A stretch of 64,000 nt of DNA from the NCBI GenBank assembly GCA_964621755.1, contig CAZUPI010000004.1, positions 16,235 through 80,234 on the forward strand, written 5' to 3'. A program made the position numbers and the translations under genes. The stretch's first letter is position 1. Every line of letters begins with the position of its first letter. This DNA comes from UMGS1696 sp964621755. Lineage in GTDB: Bacteria > Bacillota > Clostridia > Oscillospirales > CAG-272. Positions 48,601 through 57,909 of this stretch are shown piece after piece. The notes beneath the pieces were generated by a model that saw only the letters and a list, made by a program, of their open reading frames with translations, was not told the DNA's origin and searched no databases.

Positions 48601-48636
48601 AACTATCTTGACTTGATAAAATATTGGAGGTAATAT

Positions 48637-50412
48637 ATGAAAACACGTAATGAAATTCCCGCCGAGCTTAAGTGGGATTTTTCGCATATCTATAGAACGG
48701 CCGAGGACTGGGAGAAAGCCTATGCGGCGTGCGAGGAGATGATTCCGGATGTGGCGTCCGTAAAAGGAACTCTCGCAAAATCAGCGGAGACGCTGTTTGA
48801 TGCCTATGAAAAGCTGTATGCGTTCTCGGAAAAATTTGAGCATGTCGCTTGCTACGCGTTTCTCGCAAAATCCGCTGACGGCTCGGATACCGACGCGCAG
48901 GTCATGACCGACCGCGTGCAGATGCTGGGTGTGAAGTTCAGCGCGGCTGTGGCGTTCTTCGAGCCGGAGCTGATGGACATTCCCGAGGAGACGCTCACGG
49001 AATATTTGCAGTATGAGCCCCTCAAAAAGTATGCGCATATTATCGAGGACGCGACCCGTCTGCGCAGCCATACGCTCGACGAAAAGAGCGAGGAGCTCCT
49101 CGCCAAAGTATCGAAAATCACCGGAATCCCGAGTGACACTTATGATATGTTCACCAATGTGGAAATGGAGCTTCCAAGCATCACCGACGAAAACGGAGAG
49201 GAAGCGCCGCTGACCTCCGGTACCTTCGGCATGTTCCGCGAATCAAAGGACAGACGGGTCCGCGAAGCTGCGTTTGAGGGCATGTTCGGCACGTATGGGA
49301 AGTATATCAACACATTCGCATGCCTCTACGGCGGAAGCGTGAAGAAGGACAACATGGCCGCCGATATCCGCGGGTATTCGTCCGCTCGCGCTGCCTCTCT
49401 CGCCGGGAGCAATGTGCCCGAGAAGGTTTACGACTCCCTCGTGGAAGCTGTGCACGACGCCATTCCGTCCATGAGCAAGTATCTGAACCTGCGTAAGAAG
49501 GCGCTCGGACTCGAAACGCTCGATGTGTTTGACCTGTATACCCCCATGGTCGCGGATGTCGACTATCCGATGCCTTATGAAAACGCCTGCGAACTCGTGA
49601 AAAAGGCAGTCGCACCGCTGGGCGAAAAGTACGTGGAGGTGATTGACCGCGCGTACCGCGAAAACTGGATTGACGTTTATGAGACGCCCGGTAAGGATTC
49701 CGGCGCGTTCTCAATGGGCGTGTACGGCGTTCACCCGTATGTCATGCTCAACTATACCGATACGCTCGACGACGCGTTTACGCTTGCCCATGAGCTGGGA
49801 CATGCCATGCACTCGTATCTCTCCTCCGGCGCGCGCGACTACGCCAACCATGATTACCACCTCGTCGTAGCTGAGGTCGCCTCAACCTGCAATGAGGTCC
49901 TGCTGACAAAGTATCTCCTGTCCACCGAGACAGACCCCCGCCGCCGCGCTTATATTCTCAATCACTTCCTGGAGGGATTCCGCACCACAGTCTTCCGCCA
50001 GACGCTGTTTGCCGAGTTCGAACAGCGCACCCATGAGCTGGAGGCCTCCGGTACCCCGCTTACGTCAAGCTGCCTGTCCGAGCTGTACGGCGGTCTTGTA
50101 AAGCAGTACTATCCCGACGCAGAGTTCCGTGATGTAGTAAAATATGAGTGGGCCTATATCCCGCATTTCTACCGCGCATTCTATGTATACCAGTATGCAA
50201 CCGGATTCTCAGCCGCTGTGGCCATCGCGTCGAATATCCTTGAAACGGGCGACCCGTCAAGATATCTTGAATTTCTCTCGACCGGCGGCTCCGATTACCC
50301 AATCAACGAGCTGAAAATCGCGGGCGTCGACCTTACGTCCCCTGAGGTTGTCAAAAATGCCATGAAAGTCTTCGAGGAAACCATCGATGAACTGGCGGAA
50401 ATATTAAAATAA
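48637..50412 (+). CDS. pepF: Oligoendopeptidase F, M3 family
   Basis: 591 residues, the usual length. The zinc-binding motif is HELGHAMHSYLSS (HExxH), with the third ligand Glu in VAEVASTCNEVLL. GTYGKYINTFACLYGGSVKKD, SGAFSMGVYGVHPYVMLNYT and YPDAEFRDVVKYEWAYIPHFYRAFYVYQYATG are family landmarks. It cleaves 7- to 17-residue peptides in the cytosol. TGGAGG lies 8 bases before ATG. It is followed after 67 bases (with an A-box copy) by two small hydrolase genes. Confidence 0.96.
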   Translation: MKTRNEIPAELKWDFSHIYRTAEDWEKAYAACEEMIPDVASVKGTLAKSAETLFDAYEKLYAFSEKFEHVACYAFLAKSADGSDTDAQVMTDRVQMLGVKFSAAVAFFEPELMDIPEETLTEYLQYEPLKKYAHIIEDATRLRSHTLDEKSEELLAKVSKITGIPSDTYDMFTNVEMELPSITDENGEEAPLTSGTFGMFRESKDRRVREAAFEGMFGTYGKYINTFACLYGGSVKKDNMAADIRGYSSARAASLAGSNVPEKVYDSLVEAVHDAIPSMSKYLNLRKKALGLETLDVFDLYTPMVADVDYPMPYENACELVKKAVAPLGEKYVEVIDRAYRENWIDVYETPGKDSGAFSMGVYGVHPYVMLNYTDTLDDAFTLAHELGHAMHSYLSSGARDYANHDYHLVVAEVASTCNEVLLTKYLLSTETDPRRRAYILNHFLEGFRTTVFRQTLFAEFEQRTHELEASGTPLTSSCLSELYGGLVKQYYPDAEFRDVVKYEWAYIPHFYRAFYVYQYATGFSAAVAIASNILETGDPSRYLEFLSTGGSDYPINELKIAGVDLTSPEVVKNAMKVFEETIDELAEILK

Positions 50413-50479
50413 CGCGAGTTTCTCCCAGGCCCCACTTCAAAAACTTTTGGGCAAATCAATATAGATGGAGAAAAATACC

Positions 50480-51196
50480 ATGAAAATTACATTCATCGGC
50501 ACAAGCCACGGTGTGCCTGAGCCGGAGCGCAGATGCAGCAGTGCCATGCTCGAGATTGCCGGCCTCTATTATTTCATCGATATGGGTACGCAGGCGATTG
50601 AGGATCTGCGCCACCGCGGTATCGCAATCGATGATGTGCGGGGGATTTTCATCACCCACTGTCACGGCGACCATACAAACGGCCTGATTTCGTTTGTCGA
50701 CCTCATCAACTGGTACTTCAAGACTGCTGACCCGACCGTCCTTCTGCCCGAGCAGGAAGCCATTGACGCCATGTGCGCGTGGATTGAAGCAAACGGCACA
50801 AAGCTGCGGAATATCCGCTTTGGCGTGGTGCAGGAAGGAGTCGCCTATGATGACGGATTCCTCAAAGTGACCGCAATTCGTACCCAGCATTGCCGCACCT
50901 CGTATGCGTATCTCATCGAAGCGGAAGGGAAAAAGGTCCTTTTCACCGGCGATCTGAAACATCCGACGGTGGACTTCCCGAAAGCGGCGTTTGAAGAGGA
51001 GCTTGACCTTCTCGTCTGTGAATCCGCACACTTTACACCGGCTGCCACCGAAGCTGTGCTTGAGAATGTCAAAGTCAAATGCGTGATTCACAATCATATC
51101 TCGCCGGTGTGGAACGCCGACCTGCATCAAATGGCAAAAAATAAACATCCATACGAATACCGCCAAGCGTTCGATGGGCTGGAAATCACTCTCTAA
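50480..51196 (+). CDS. Metallo-beta-lactamase-fold hydrolase, RNase Z-like subgroup
   Basis: 238 residues, started at 50480 after GGAG-AAAAATACC; an earlier in-frame ATG overlaps that site. It opens MKITFIGTSHGVPEPERRCSS, as in RNase Z/YycJ-type proteins. The metal motif is THCHGDHTNGL (HxHxDH), then AIRTQHCRTSYAYLIE, LFTGDLKHP (bridging Asp) and IHNHISPVW. It lacks the RNase Z exosite arm, so phosphodiesterase or another small hydrolase is more likely than tRNA processing. It lies 15 bases upstream of a metallophosphoesterase gene, probably one transcript. Confidence 0.85.
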   Translation: MKITFIGTSHGVPEPERRCSSAMLEIAGLYYFIDMGTQAIEDLRHRGIAIDDVRGIFITHCHGDHTNGLISFVDLINWYFKTADPTVLLPEQEAIDAMCAWIEANGTKLRNIRFGVVQEGVAYDDGFLKVTAIRTQHCRTSYAYLIEAEGKKVLFTGDLKHPTVDFPKAAFEEELDLLVCESAHFTPAATEAVLENVKVKCVIHNHISPVWNADLHQMAKNKHPYEYRQAFDGLEITL

Positions 51197-51211
51197 TGGA
51201 GAAACAAAAGA

Positions 51212-52318
51212 ATGGAAGAAAACAGCGTTTTGCGTTATGACCCGTCCGTATTTGTCGTAGGGCATGACTATCAGATTATTTTCCTTACCACCACAATGGG
51301 ATTGGGGTGGATTGAAATTGACGGTGAGCGGTTTACCGATGAGGAATGCGGACTTCTCATGTACGATACCGTACATAAAATTCCGGTTCCAGGTGAGAAG
51401 CTGAACAAGGCCGGACACTATACCGTTGTGTTTGTCGAATATGCGGATAAGAAGCCGTACTTCCCGGAAGGAATCGAAAAGGTTCGCAAGACCTACAATT
51501 TCTATCCGCTGCAGGGCGAAAATTTCCGACTGTTCCAGTTTGCCGATACGCACGCGCGCACGGTGACGCCGGTTGAGACATACCGCGCGGTCGGGGATTG
51601 CGATATCATTCTCCTGAACGGCGATATCAACGAGTGGAGCGACAAGGTCGAGCATTTCTATACCTCGTTTGAATTGTCCGCGAACACTGCACACGGCGAG
51701 CGTCCGGTGATCTATTCGCGCGGCAACCACGATACGAGAGGGCATGCAGCCCAGCTTCTGCCGAACTATATCCCGACCGCATTCCGTGACGGCAGACGTG
51801 AAACGTTCTATTCCTTCCGGCAAGATTCGCTGTGGGGACTCGTCCTCGACTGCGGCGAAGACAAGTACGACCAGAATGTCGAGTATGGCGGAACGGTACT
51901 GTTTGAAAACTTCCGCAAACGCGAAACGGCATATCTGGAGTCGCTGATTGCCAATAAGGAAAATGAATATGCTGCAGAGGGCGTAAAATATAAAATCGCG
52001 TTCTGCCACGTGCCGATTACGGAGAAATTCGAGTACCCGTTCGACGTTGCGTCCGATATCTACGAATATTGGATAAAGCTGCTTGACGAGATGGGAATCG
52101 ACCTCCTCTTGTGCGGACACATGCACCGTGCGTACCTGATCCCTCCGCATACCGAAGGAAAAGGCAACGCGGACTTCATGACTGCGGTACTGTCGATTCC
52201 CGCAAAGAAGCGTGAGGACGGCAGCGAGTACTACGTCGGCGGTATCCTCTCAGCAAAAGAGGGAACTCTTGTCGTGAACACCGCGCCATATGGTGAAAAT
52301 CTTACTCTTGAAGTATAA
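51212..52318 (+). CDS. Calcineurin-like metallophosphoesterase with N-terminal beta domain
   Basis: 368 residues. Residues ~1-105 are a beta-rich domain (YQIIFLTTTMGLGWIEIDG, KAGHYTVVFVEYADK), similar to the N-domain of purple-acid-phosphatase-like proteins. The catalytic blocks follow: FADTHA (DxH with Thr between), LLNGDINEW, YSRGNHDTRG, AFCHVPI and LLCGHMHRAYL, supplying all expected dinuclear-metal ligands. No signal peptide. It is co-directional with the beta-lactamase-fold hydrolase 15 bases upstream. The substrate is unknown, likely a phosphoester or nucleotide. Confidence 0.88.
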   Translation: MEENSVLRYDPSVFVVGHDYQIIFLTTTMGLGWIEIDGERFTDEECGLLMYDTVHKIPVPGEKLNKAGHYTVVFVEYADKKPYFPEGIEKVRKTYNFYPLQGENFRLFQFADTHARTVTPVETYRAVGDCDIILLNGDINEWSDKVEHFYTSFELSANTAHGERPVIYSRGNHDTRGHAAQLLPNYIPTAFRDGRRETFYSFRQDSLWGLVLDCGEDKYDQNVEYGGTVLFENFRKRETAYLESLIANKENEYAAEGVKYKIAFCHVPITEKFEYPFDVASDIYEYWIKLLDEMGIDLLLCGHMHRAYLIPPHTEGKGNADFMTAVLSIPAKKREDGSEYYVGGILSAKEGTLVVNTAPYGENLTLEV

Positions 52319-52329
52319 CAAAGTTGGAC

Positions 52330-52361
52330 GGGGAGGGGCTTTTTGAAAAAAGCGCCTCCCC
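52330..52361. repeat. Dispersed hairpin copy
   Basis: GGGGAGGGGCTTTTT pairs with AAAAAGCGCCTCCCC (one mismatch), 11 bases after the phosphoesterase stop. Confidence 0.8.
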
Positions 52362-52454
52362 TTAAAATGCGTGGGAAAAGTTGCTTCATCTCTCCCCCGC
52401 CATCCAGCCTATTTTTATACAACCCTACAAACTTTCTTTAATTTATCGATTTAC

Positions 52455-52483
52455 TTGACTAAAGCGCTAAAGCGTGATATAAT
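52455..52483 (+). promoter_or_regulatory. Promoter of the his operon
   Basis: TTGACT (52455-52460), 17 bases, TATAAT (52478-52483). The spacer contains a direct repeat AAAGCGCT-AAAGCG. No T-box or His-rich leader peptide was seen between it and hisZ. Confidence 0.83.
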
Positions 52484-52500
52484 AAATAAAATAGTTTTTT

Positions 52501-52544
52501 GGAAAGGGTTCGGGGACCCCTTTTTCCTGAAAAAGGCTTTCCCG
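52501..52544 (+). repeat. Dispersed hairpin copy in the his leader
   Basis: GGAAAG (52501-52506) with CTTTCC (52537-52542) encloses CCTTTTT/AAAAAGG and GGGG/CCCC. It lies in the his 5' leader only ~18 bases before the hisZ ATG, which has no clear ribosome site apart from GAGAGA. Confidence 0.7.
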
Positions 52545-52561
52545 AGAGATATTCTTATAAA

Positions 52562-53665
52562 ATGACCAACAACATCCTCAGCAAAGAAGAAAAAGCGATA
52601 TTTGACCTGCGCGAGCTCTATGAGACGTACGGGTACAAAAAATACAAAATGTCCAAGTTCGAGGAGTATGACCTCTACGCGGAAAACCGCAGCTTCCTCG
52701 CCGAAGGGAACATCATCACCTTCAACGACACCCACGGCAAGCTCCTCGCCCTCAAACCCGACGTCACTTTGTCGATTGTGAAAAATGCCGCGCCGGGCGA
52801 GCGTATCAAGGAATACTATAACGAAAACGTATACCGCGCCATCGACGGGGAGTACCGCGAAATCATGCAGGTCGGGCTCGAGTGCATAGGGGAATCGGAC
52901 CTGTACTCCACCTGCGAGGTGATTATGCTCGCGAAAAAAAGCCTCAAGCACATCTCGCCGCACTATATTCTCGACCTCTCAAATGCCGCATTTGTCGGCG
53001 GACTTTTTGAGAACCGCGATATCCCATATGACGTGCGGGAAAAGCTGCTTACCTGCGTATCCGGCAAAAATCCGCATGACCTCATGCGAATCTGCCGCGA
53101 CAACGGCGTGGATGACGACACTTGTGCAAAGCTCACCAAGATTTCCGAGACGTACGGCAAAGTAGAATACGTCATCGCAGAGCTGCGCCCGCTTGCCGAA
53201 AATCAAACGATGACCGCCGCCCTCGACGATTTGGAAGCTATCTATAATTTTATGAACGCGGTGGGCGAAAGCGACGGCCTGCGTCTGGACTTCTCCCTCA
53301 TCAATGACATGAGCTACTACGATGGTATCATCTTCCGCGGCTACATCGACGGCGTACCACGCGGGATTCTGTCAGGCGGCAGATACGATAAGCTGCTCTC
53401 GAAAATGGGAAAGCATACCGGTGCGGTCGGCTTTGCGATTTACATGAATACGCTCGATTTGTATTTTGAGGATAAGGCCGAATACGACGTGGATATCCTC
53501 ATCACCTACGACGACGGCGCAGACCTTGCCGCTCTGACGCGGACCGTGAAAATGCTGACCGGCGGCGGACGGAGCGTCAGAGTGCAGAAAAACGGAGACG
53601 GCGCCGTAAAATGCCGCGAACATTTCAGATACGGAGACGGGGGACTTGAAATTGCAGAGACTTAA
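52562..53665 (+). CDS. hisZ: ATP phosphoribosyltransferase regulatory subunit
   Basis: 367 residues, a HisRS-like catalytic-fold protein without aminoacylation ability, needed by short HisG. FDLRELYETYGYKKYKMSKFEEYDLY, LLALKPDVTLSIVKNA, YREIMQVGLECIGESDLYS and the glycine-rich GILSGGRYDKLLSKMG are the histidyl-synthetase-like motifs. It lacks a C-terminal anticodon-binding domain of full HisRS size, which separates it from hisS. It starts the operon; hisG begins inside its last 20 bases. Confidence 0.93.
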   Translation: MTNNILSKEEKAIFDLRELYETYGYKKYKMSKFEEYDLYAENRSFLAEGNIITFNDTHGKLLALKPDVTLSIVKNAAPGERIKEYYNENVYRAIDGEYREIMQVGLECIGESDLYSTCEVIMLAKKSLKHISPHYILDLSNAAFVGGLFENRDIPYDVREKLLTCVSGKNPHDLMRICRDNGVDDDTCAKLTKISETYGKVEYVIAELRPLAENQTMTAALDDLEAIYNFMNAVGESDGLRLDFSLINDMSYYDGIIFRGYIDGVPRGILSGGRYDKLLSKMGKHTGAVGFAIYMNTLDLYFEDKAEYDVDILITYDDGADLAALTRTVKMLTGGGRSVRVQKNGDGAVKCREHFRYGDGGLEIAET

Positions 53666-54287
53666 CATTGCTTTGCCGAAGGGAAGACTCGGCGAAAAGG
53701 CATATCATATGCTGGAGGGGCTCGGCTACGGCTGCCCCAGTATGACCGACGGCACGAGAAAATTGATTTTTGAGGACGATGCGGGCATCACCCGTTATTT
53801 CTGGGTCAAACCGTCCGATGTGGATATCTACGTGGAACGGGGCGCTGCCGATATCGGCGTCGTCGGACGCGATATCCTGCTCGAGCATACGCCGGATGTG
53901 TATGAGCTCCTCGACGTGGGGTTCGGAAAATGCAGAATGTGCGTGGCCGGCGTCGTCGGATGTGACGCAAATCCCAACCGTACTCTCCGCGTCGCAACGA
54001 AATTCCCGAACATCGCAAGGGCGTATTACGCTGCGAAAAGCCGGGAAATCGAAATCATCAAGCTGAGCGGTTCGATTGAGCTTGCGCCGATTCTCGGACT
54101 GTCGGACGTCATCGTCGACATCGTAGAAACCGGCTCGACCCTCAGGGAAAACAATCTTGAGGTGAAGGATACCATATGCGATATCAGCGCGAGACTGATT
54201 GTGAATAAGGCGGCGTACCGCTTCAAAAACGAAGAGGTGCGCGGACTTATCGAAAAAATAAACGCTTTATCGAGGACAGAAAAATGA
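53646..54287 (+). CDS. hisG: ATP phosphoribosyltransferase, short form
   Basis: 213 residues, the short HisG lacking the C-terminal His-binding domain, so feedback control goes through HisZ. It has a TTG start at 53646, preceded by GGAGACGGGGGAC inside hisZ (20-base overlap). A second in-frame TTG six bases on is possible. The N-terminus NIALPKGRLGEKAYHML, GAADIGVVGRDILLEH and the PRPP loop DVIVDIVETGSTLRENNL are diagnostic. It catalyses the first step of histidine synthesis. Its stop overlaps the hisD start (ATGA). Confidence 0.96.
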   Translation: MKLQRLNIALPKGRLGEKAYHMLEGLGYGCPSMTDGTRKLIFEDDAGITRYFWVKPSDVDIYVERGAADIGVVGRDILLEHTPDVYELLDVGFGKCRMCVAGVVGCDANPNRTLRVATKFPNIARAYYAAKSREIEIIKLSGSIELAPILGLSDVIVDIVETGSTLRENNLEVKDTICDISARLIVNKAAYRFKNEEVRGLIEKINALSRTEK

Positions 54288-55558
54288 TTAAAACTTACAA
54301 TATAAAAGATATCCCGGTTCAGGAAATCCTGCGCCGTGAAGAAAATACAGTCGACGTGTCAGGCATCGTTGCGGAGGTCATCGAAAACGTCCGTAAAAAC
54401 GGAGACGCAGCATTGGCGGAGTACACCGAAAAATTTGATAAGGTCAAGCTGGACTCCCTCATCGTAAGCAGCGCGGAAATCGAAGAAGCTGTAGCCTCCC
54501 TCGACGAGGCGTTTCTGAATATCCTCCGGGATGCAGCGGCAAATATTGAGAAATTTCACAAATGTCAGCTCAGACAGGGCTTTGCCCTCACCGACAAGCC
54601 GGGCGTTATTCTCGGACAGCGCATCACCCCGATTGAAAAGGTCGGCGTGTACGTTCCGGGCGGAAGCGCACCCCTGCCGTCATCGGTGCTCATGAATGTG
54701 ATTCCGGCCAAAATCGCAGGCGTTCCGTTTATCGCGATGGCTACCCCGCCGGGACGGGACGGAAAAATCAATCCGGCAATCCTCGCGGCGGCAAAGGTCG
54801 CGGGCGTGGACGTTATCTACAAAATGGGCGGCTCCCAGGCGATTGCGGCGTTTGCCTACGGCACGGAGACCGTAACCGCTGTCCACAAAATCGTCGGACC
54901 GGGCAATGCGTTTGTGGCAGAGGCAAAGCGTCAAGTGTTCGGAAAAGTCGGAATCGATATGATTGCCGGTCCGAGCGAAATCATCGTCCTCGCCGACGGC
55001 TCCTGCGACCCGGTAATCGTGGCTGCCGATATGCTGTCACAGGCGGAGCATGACCGTCTTGCCTCCGCGATTCTCGTCACAGATTCAGCAGAACTCGCCG
55101 CCGCCGTCTCGGATGAGTTGGAAGTACAGCTCAAAAAGCTGGAGCGTGAGGAAATCGCCCGCGCTTCCATTGACACGTATGGGAAAATCATCCTGACCGA
55201 TACGTTCATGTCGGCTGTCGACATGGTGAACGAGATCGCACCTGAGCACCTAGAGCTGATGTGCGATGACCCGTTTGCGGTACTGCCCGAAATCAAGAAC
55301 GCAGGCTCCATTTTCCTCGGGAAGAACTGCCCCGAGCCCCTGGGCGATTATTTTGCAGGCACAAACCACGTCCTGCCCACCTCAGGGACCGCGAAGTTCT
55401 CAAGCCCCCTGTCAGTCGACGATTTTATCAAGAAATCCTCCTACATTTATTATACAAAATCCGCGCTGGAAGCCGAAGCATGGCGGGTGAACGAATTTGC
55501 AAAGCGTGAAGGACTCACCGCTCACGCGAGAAGCGCAGTCGTGAGATTCGACAAATAA
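54284..55558 (+). CDS. hisD: Histidinol dehydrogenase
   Basis: 424 residues. It carries out the last two NAD-linked oxidations from histidinol to histidine. Zinc and active-site blocks: KVGVYVPGGSAPLPSSVLM, KIVGPGNAFVAEAKR, DMIAGPSEIIVLAD, DMLSQAEHDRLASAIL (zinc Gln/His), IAPEHLELM (Glu-His pair) and DYFAGTNHVLPTSGTAKF (His). Overlap with hisG is 4 bases. All expected residues are present. Confidence 0.97.
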   Translation: MIKTYNIKDIPVQEILRREENTVDVSGIVAEVIENVRKNGDAALAEYTEKFDKVKLDSLIVSSAEIEEAVASLDEAFLNILRDAAANIEKFHKCQLRQGFALTDKPGVILGQRITPIEKVGVYVPGGSAPLPSSVLMNVIPAKIAGVPFIAMATPPGRDGKINPAILAAAKVAGVDVIYKMGGSQAIAAFAYGTETVTAVHKIVGPGNAFVAEAKRQVFGKVGIDMIAGPSEIIVLADGSCDPVIVAADMLSQAEHDRLASAILVTDSAELAAAVSDELEVQLKKLEREEIARASIDTYGKIILTDTFMSAVDMVNEIAPEHLELMCDDPFAVLPEIKNAGSIFLGKNCPEPLGDYFAGTNHVLPTSGTAKFSSPLSVDDFIKKSSYIYYTKSALEAEAWRVNEFAKREGLTAHARSAVVRFDK

Positions 55559-55570
55559 CCGGAGCCGAAC

Positions 55571-56632
55571 ATGAGCAGATTTTTAGATTCAAAATTCGTG
55601 CCGCTGGAGGCGTATGTCCCGGGGGAACAGCCGCGCGATAAAAAATATATCAAGCTGAACACCAACGAATCTCCGTTCCCGCCGTGCCCCGCCGTCATAG
55701 GTGCGATAAACGGCGACGCGGCAGCGGATTTACGTCTATACTCCGATCCAACGTCAAACGAAGTGAAGCGCGCCATTGCGGCGTTCTACAAAACGACCCC
55801 AGACCGCGTGTTCGTGTCGAACGGCTCTGACGAGTCGCTGAATTTCCTGTTTATGGCGTTTTCCGAGCATGGCGCGGCGTTTGCAGATATTACATACGGA
55901 TTTTATCAGGTGTTCGCCGACCTGTACGGCAAAAAAACAACTATCGTCCCGCTCGAGCCGGACTTCGCACTCGATCCGGAAAAACTGCGCGCGACAACAG
56001 AAACCCTCTTTATCGCCAATCCCAACGCGCCAACCGGCATTTACCTGTTGCCGGACGTCATAGAAAGCATCGTTTGCGCCAATCCCGACCGCCTCGTCGT
56101 GGTAGATGAAGCCTATATCGACTTCGGCGGGAAATCGGTCGTGCCGCTGACAGAGAAATATCAAAATCTCGCAGTCGTCCAGACCTATTCAAAATCCAGA
56201 CAGCTCGCGGGCGCGAGACTCGGCTTCACCATCGCATGTCCCGAAATCATCGCGGGACTTGAGAAAATCAAATATTCCACAAATCCATATAACGTCAACC
56301 GCCTCACGCAGCTCTGCGGCGTACTCGCCATGGAGGACCGAAACTACTTCGATAAAACAAGGGACATGATTATCGAAAACCGCGAGTATACCAAATCCGA
56401 GCTGAAAAAACGCGGCTTCAAGATGACCGATTCTATGACAAACTTCCTTTTCGCCGCGCCTGACGGAATGTCCGGCGGGGACTATTATGAAGCGCTCCGC
56501 ACCCACGGCATTCTCGTGCGCCACTTTAATGGCGTGCGGACGGCGGATTACGTCCGTATCACCATAGGCTCGCGCGCGGAAATGGATGCCCTTCTCACCG
56601 CGACCGACGAAATCTTAACAAACGCGAGGTAA
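55571..56632 (+). CDS. hisC: Histidinol-phosphate aminotransferase
   Basis: 353 residues, a fold-type I PLP enzyme. KLNTNESPFPPCPAV is the HisC opening, FVSNGSDESLNFLFMAF binds cofactor phosphate, FIANPNAPTGIYL contains the Asn, VVDEAYIDF the Asp/Tyr, and the PLP lysine is in YSKSRQLAGARLGF. It converts imidazole-acetol phosphate to histidinol phosphate. It begins 12 bases after hisD and ends 3 bases before hisB. Confidence 0.95.
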   Translation: MSRFLDSKFVPLEAYVPGEQPRDKKYIKLNTNESPFPPCPAVIGAINGDAAADLRLYSDPTSNEVKRAIAAFYKTTPDRVFVSNGSDESLNFLFMAFSEHGAAFADITYGFYQVFADLYGKKTTIVPLEPDFALDPEKLRATTETLFIANPNAPTGIYLLPDVIESIVCANPDRLVVVDEAYIDFGGKSVVPLTEKYQNLAVVQTYSKSRQLAGARLGFTIACPEIIAGLEKIKYSTNPYNVNRLTQLCGVLAMEDRNYFDKTRDMIIENREYTKSELKKRGFKMTDSMTNFLFAAPDGMSGGDYYEALRTHGILVRHFNGVRTADYVRITIGSRAEMDALLTATDEILTNAR

Positions 56633-56635
56633 ACC

Positions 56636-57226
56636 ATGGCACGCATTGCTGAAATCACCAGAAATACTGCGGAAACCCAGATATCCCTGACGTTGAACCT
56701 CGACGGCGTAGGGAAATCGGACATCAAAACCGGGTGCGGCTTTCTCGACCATATGCTGACCCTGTTCGCGAAGCACGGCAGATTCGACCTCACCGTATCC
56801 TGCGCCGGCGATACCTACGTTGACTATCACCACACTGTGGAAGATATTGGAATTGCGCTCGGGGAGGCTTTCGGGAAAGCGGTCGGAGACAAACGCGGCA
56901 TCACGCGTTACGCCGACATCATTTTGCCGATGGACGAGTCACTGATTTTGTCGGCAGTCGACGTGTCAGGCCGCGCACACCTCACCTACGATGTCGTGGT
57001 ACCGACAGAAAAGGTAGGCGACTTTGATACCGAGCTTGCAAAGGAATTCTGGCTGGGCTTCATCCGCTCCTCCAACATCACGCTTCACATCCGCAAACTG
57101 TCCGGCGAAAATTCGCACCACATTCTCGAAGGCACCTTTAAAGCTGTTTCCCGCGTCCTCTCCAAAGCTGTCGCCATCGAGGAAAAGTACGCCGACGAAA
57201 TTCCCTCGACAAAGGGAATCCTGTAG
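56636..57226 (+). CDS. hisB: Imidazoleglycerol-phosphate dehydratase
   Basis: 196 residues, the monofunctional dehydratase without the histidinol-phosphatase domain found in enterobacteria. Manganese-binding repeats: GCGFLDHMLTLFAKHG with YVDYHHTVEDIGIALGEA, and SGENSHHILEGTFKAVSRVL. RYADIILPMDESL is conserved. The histidinol-phosphate phosphatase that would then be needed is not encoded in the window. Confidence 0.96.
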   Translation: MARIAEITRNTAETQISLTLNLDGVGKSDIKTGCGFLDHMLTLFAKHGRFDLTVSCAGDTYVDYHHTVEDIGIALGEAFGKAVGDKRGITRYADIILPMDESLILSAVDVSGRAHLTYDVVVPTEKVGDFDTELAKEFWLGFIRSSNITLHIRKLSGENSHHILEGTFKAVSRVLSKAVAIEEKYADEIPSTKGIL

Positions 57227-57271
57227 GGGAGGACAATAAAATAGTCAAGATAACATAGAAAGGGACTATTC

Positions 57272-57889
57272 ATGATTGCTATTGTTGATTACGGAGTGGG
57301 GAATATTTTCTCGCTCTGCTGCTCGTTTGGATATATTGGGGCGGACGCGGAACTGACGGCGGACGCGGAGACGATACGACGGGCGGATCGGGTGGTTTTG
57401 CCCGGCGTCGGCGCATTCGGAGACGCTGCGCTGAAGCTGCGCGAGTCCGGACTTTGGGATACGGTGGTCGAGGAGAGCGCACGCAAACCTTTGCTCGGGA
57501 TTTGCCTGGGGATGCAGCTTCTGCTTGAGCGCAGTTATGAGTATGGCGAGCACCGCGGACTTGGTCTGGTGAAGGGCGCTGTCGTGCCGATAGCCGACGT
57601 CATTCCGGAAACCTATAAAGTCCCGCATATCGGCTGGAACGCCCTGCATTTCCCGAAGGATAAAGCGAAATCCCCGATTTTCGCCAATACAAATGAGGGC
57701 GACCACGTATATTTTGTCCATTCGTATTACGCCTCGGACTGCGCGGACAGCGTTATCGCTTCAGCGGAATACGGCGCGGAGCTGACCGCAGCGGTCAGTG
57801 ATAACCGGTACGTCTACGGCGTGCAGTTCCATCCGGAAAAGAGCGGCGAGGTCGGACTTGATATCCTGCGCGCGTTCGCTAAACTTTGA
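57272..57889 (+). CDS. hisH: Imidazole glycerol phosphate synthase, glutamine amidotransferase subunit
   Basis: 205 residues, class I glutamine amidotransferase. The nucleophile Cys is in LLGICLGMQLLLERS, and the His/Glu pair in GVQFHPEKSGEVGL. It opens IAIVDYGVGNIFSL. It feeds ammonia through the HisF barrel. The 45-base gap from hisB holds an AGAAAGGGA ribosome site. hisA follows 20 bases later. Confidence 0.96.
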   Translation: MIAIVDYGVGNIFSLCCSFGYIGADAELTADAETIRRADRVVLPGVGAFGDAALKLRESGLWDTVVEESARKPLLGICLGMQLLLERSYEYGEHRGLGLVKGAVVPIADVIPETYKVPHIGWNALHFPKDKAKSPIFANTNEGDHVYFVHSYYASDCADSVIASAEYGAELTAAVSDNRYVYGVQFHPEKSGEVGLDILRAFAKL

Positions 57890-57909
57890 TTTTGGGGGTC
57901 AAAACAAAA

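Noticed and set aside
50456..52150. Minus-strand open frame of 564 codons opposite the two hydrolase genes
   Set aside because: It crosses two genes with complete catalytic motifs on the plus strand and shows no recognisable protein pattern.
52461..52477. Short direct repeat AAAGCGCT-AAAGCG in the his promoter spacer considered as a CRISPR or iteron
   Set aside because: Only two short units; no array structure anywhere in the window.
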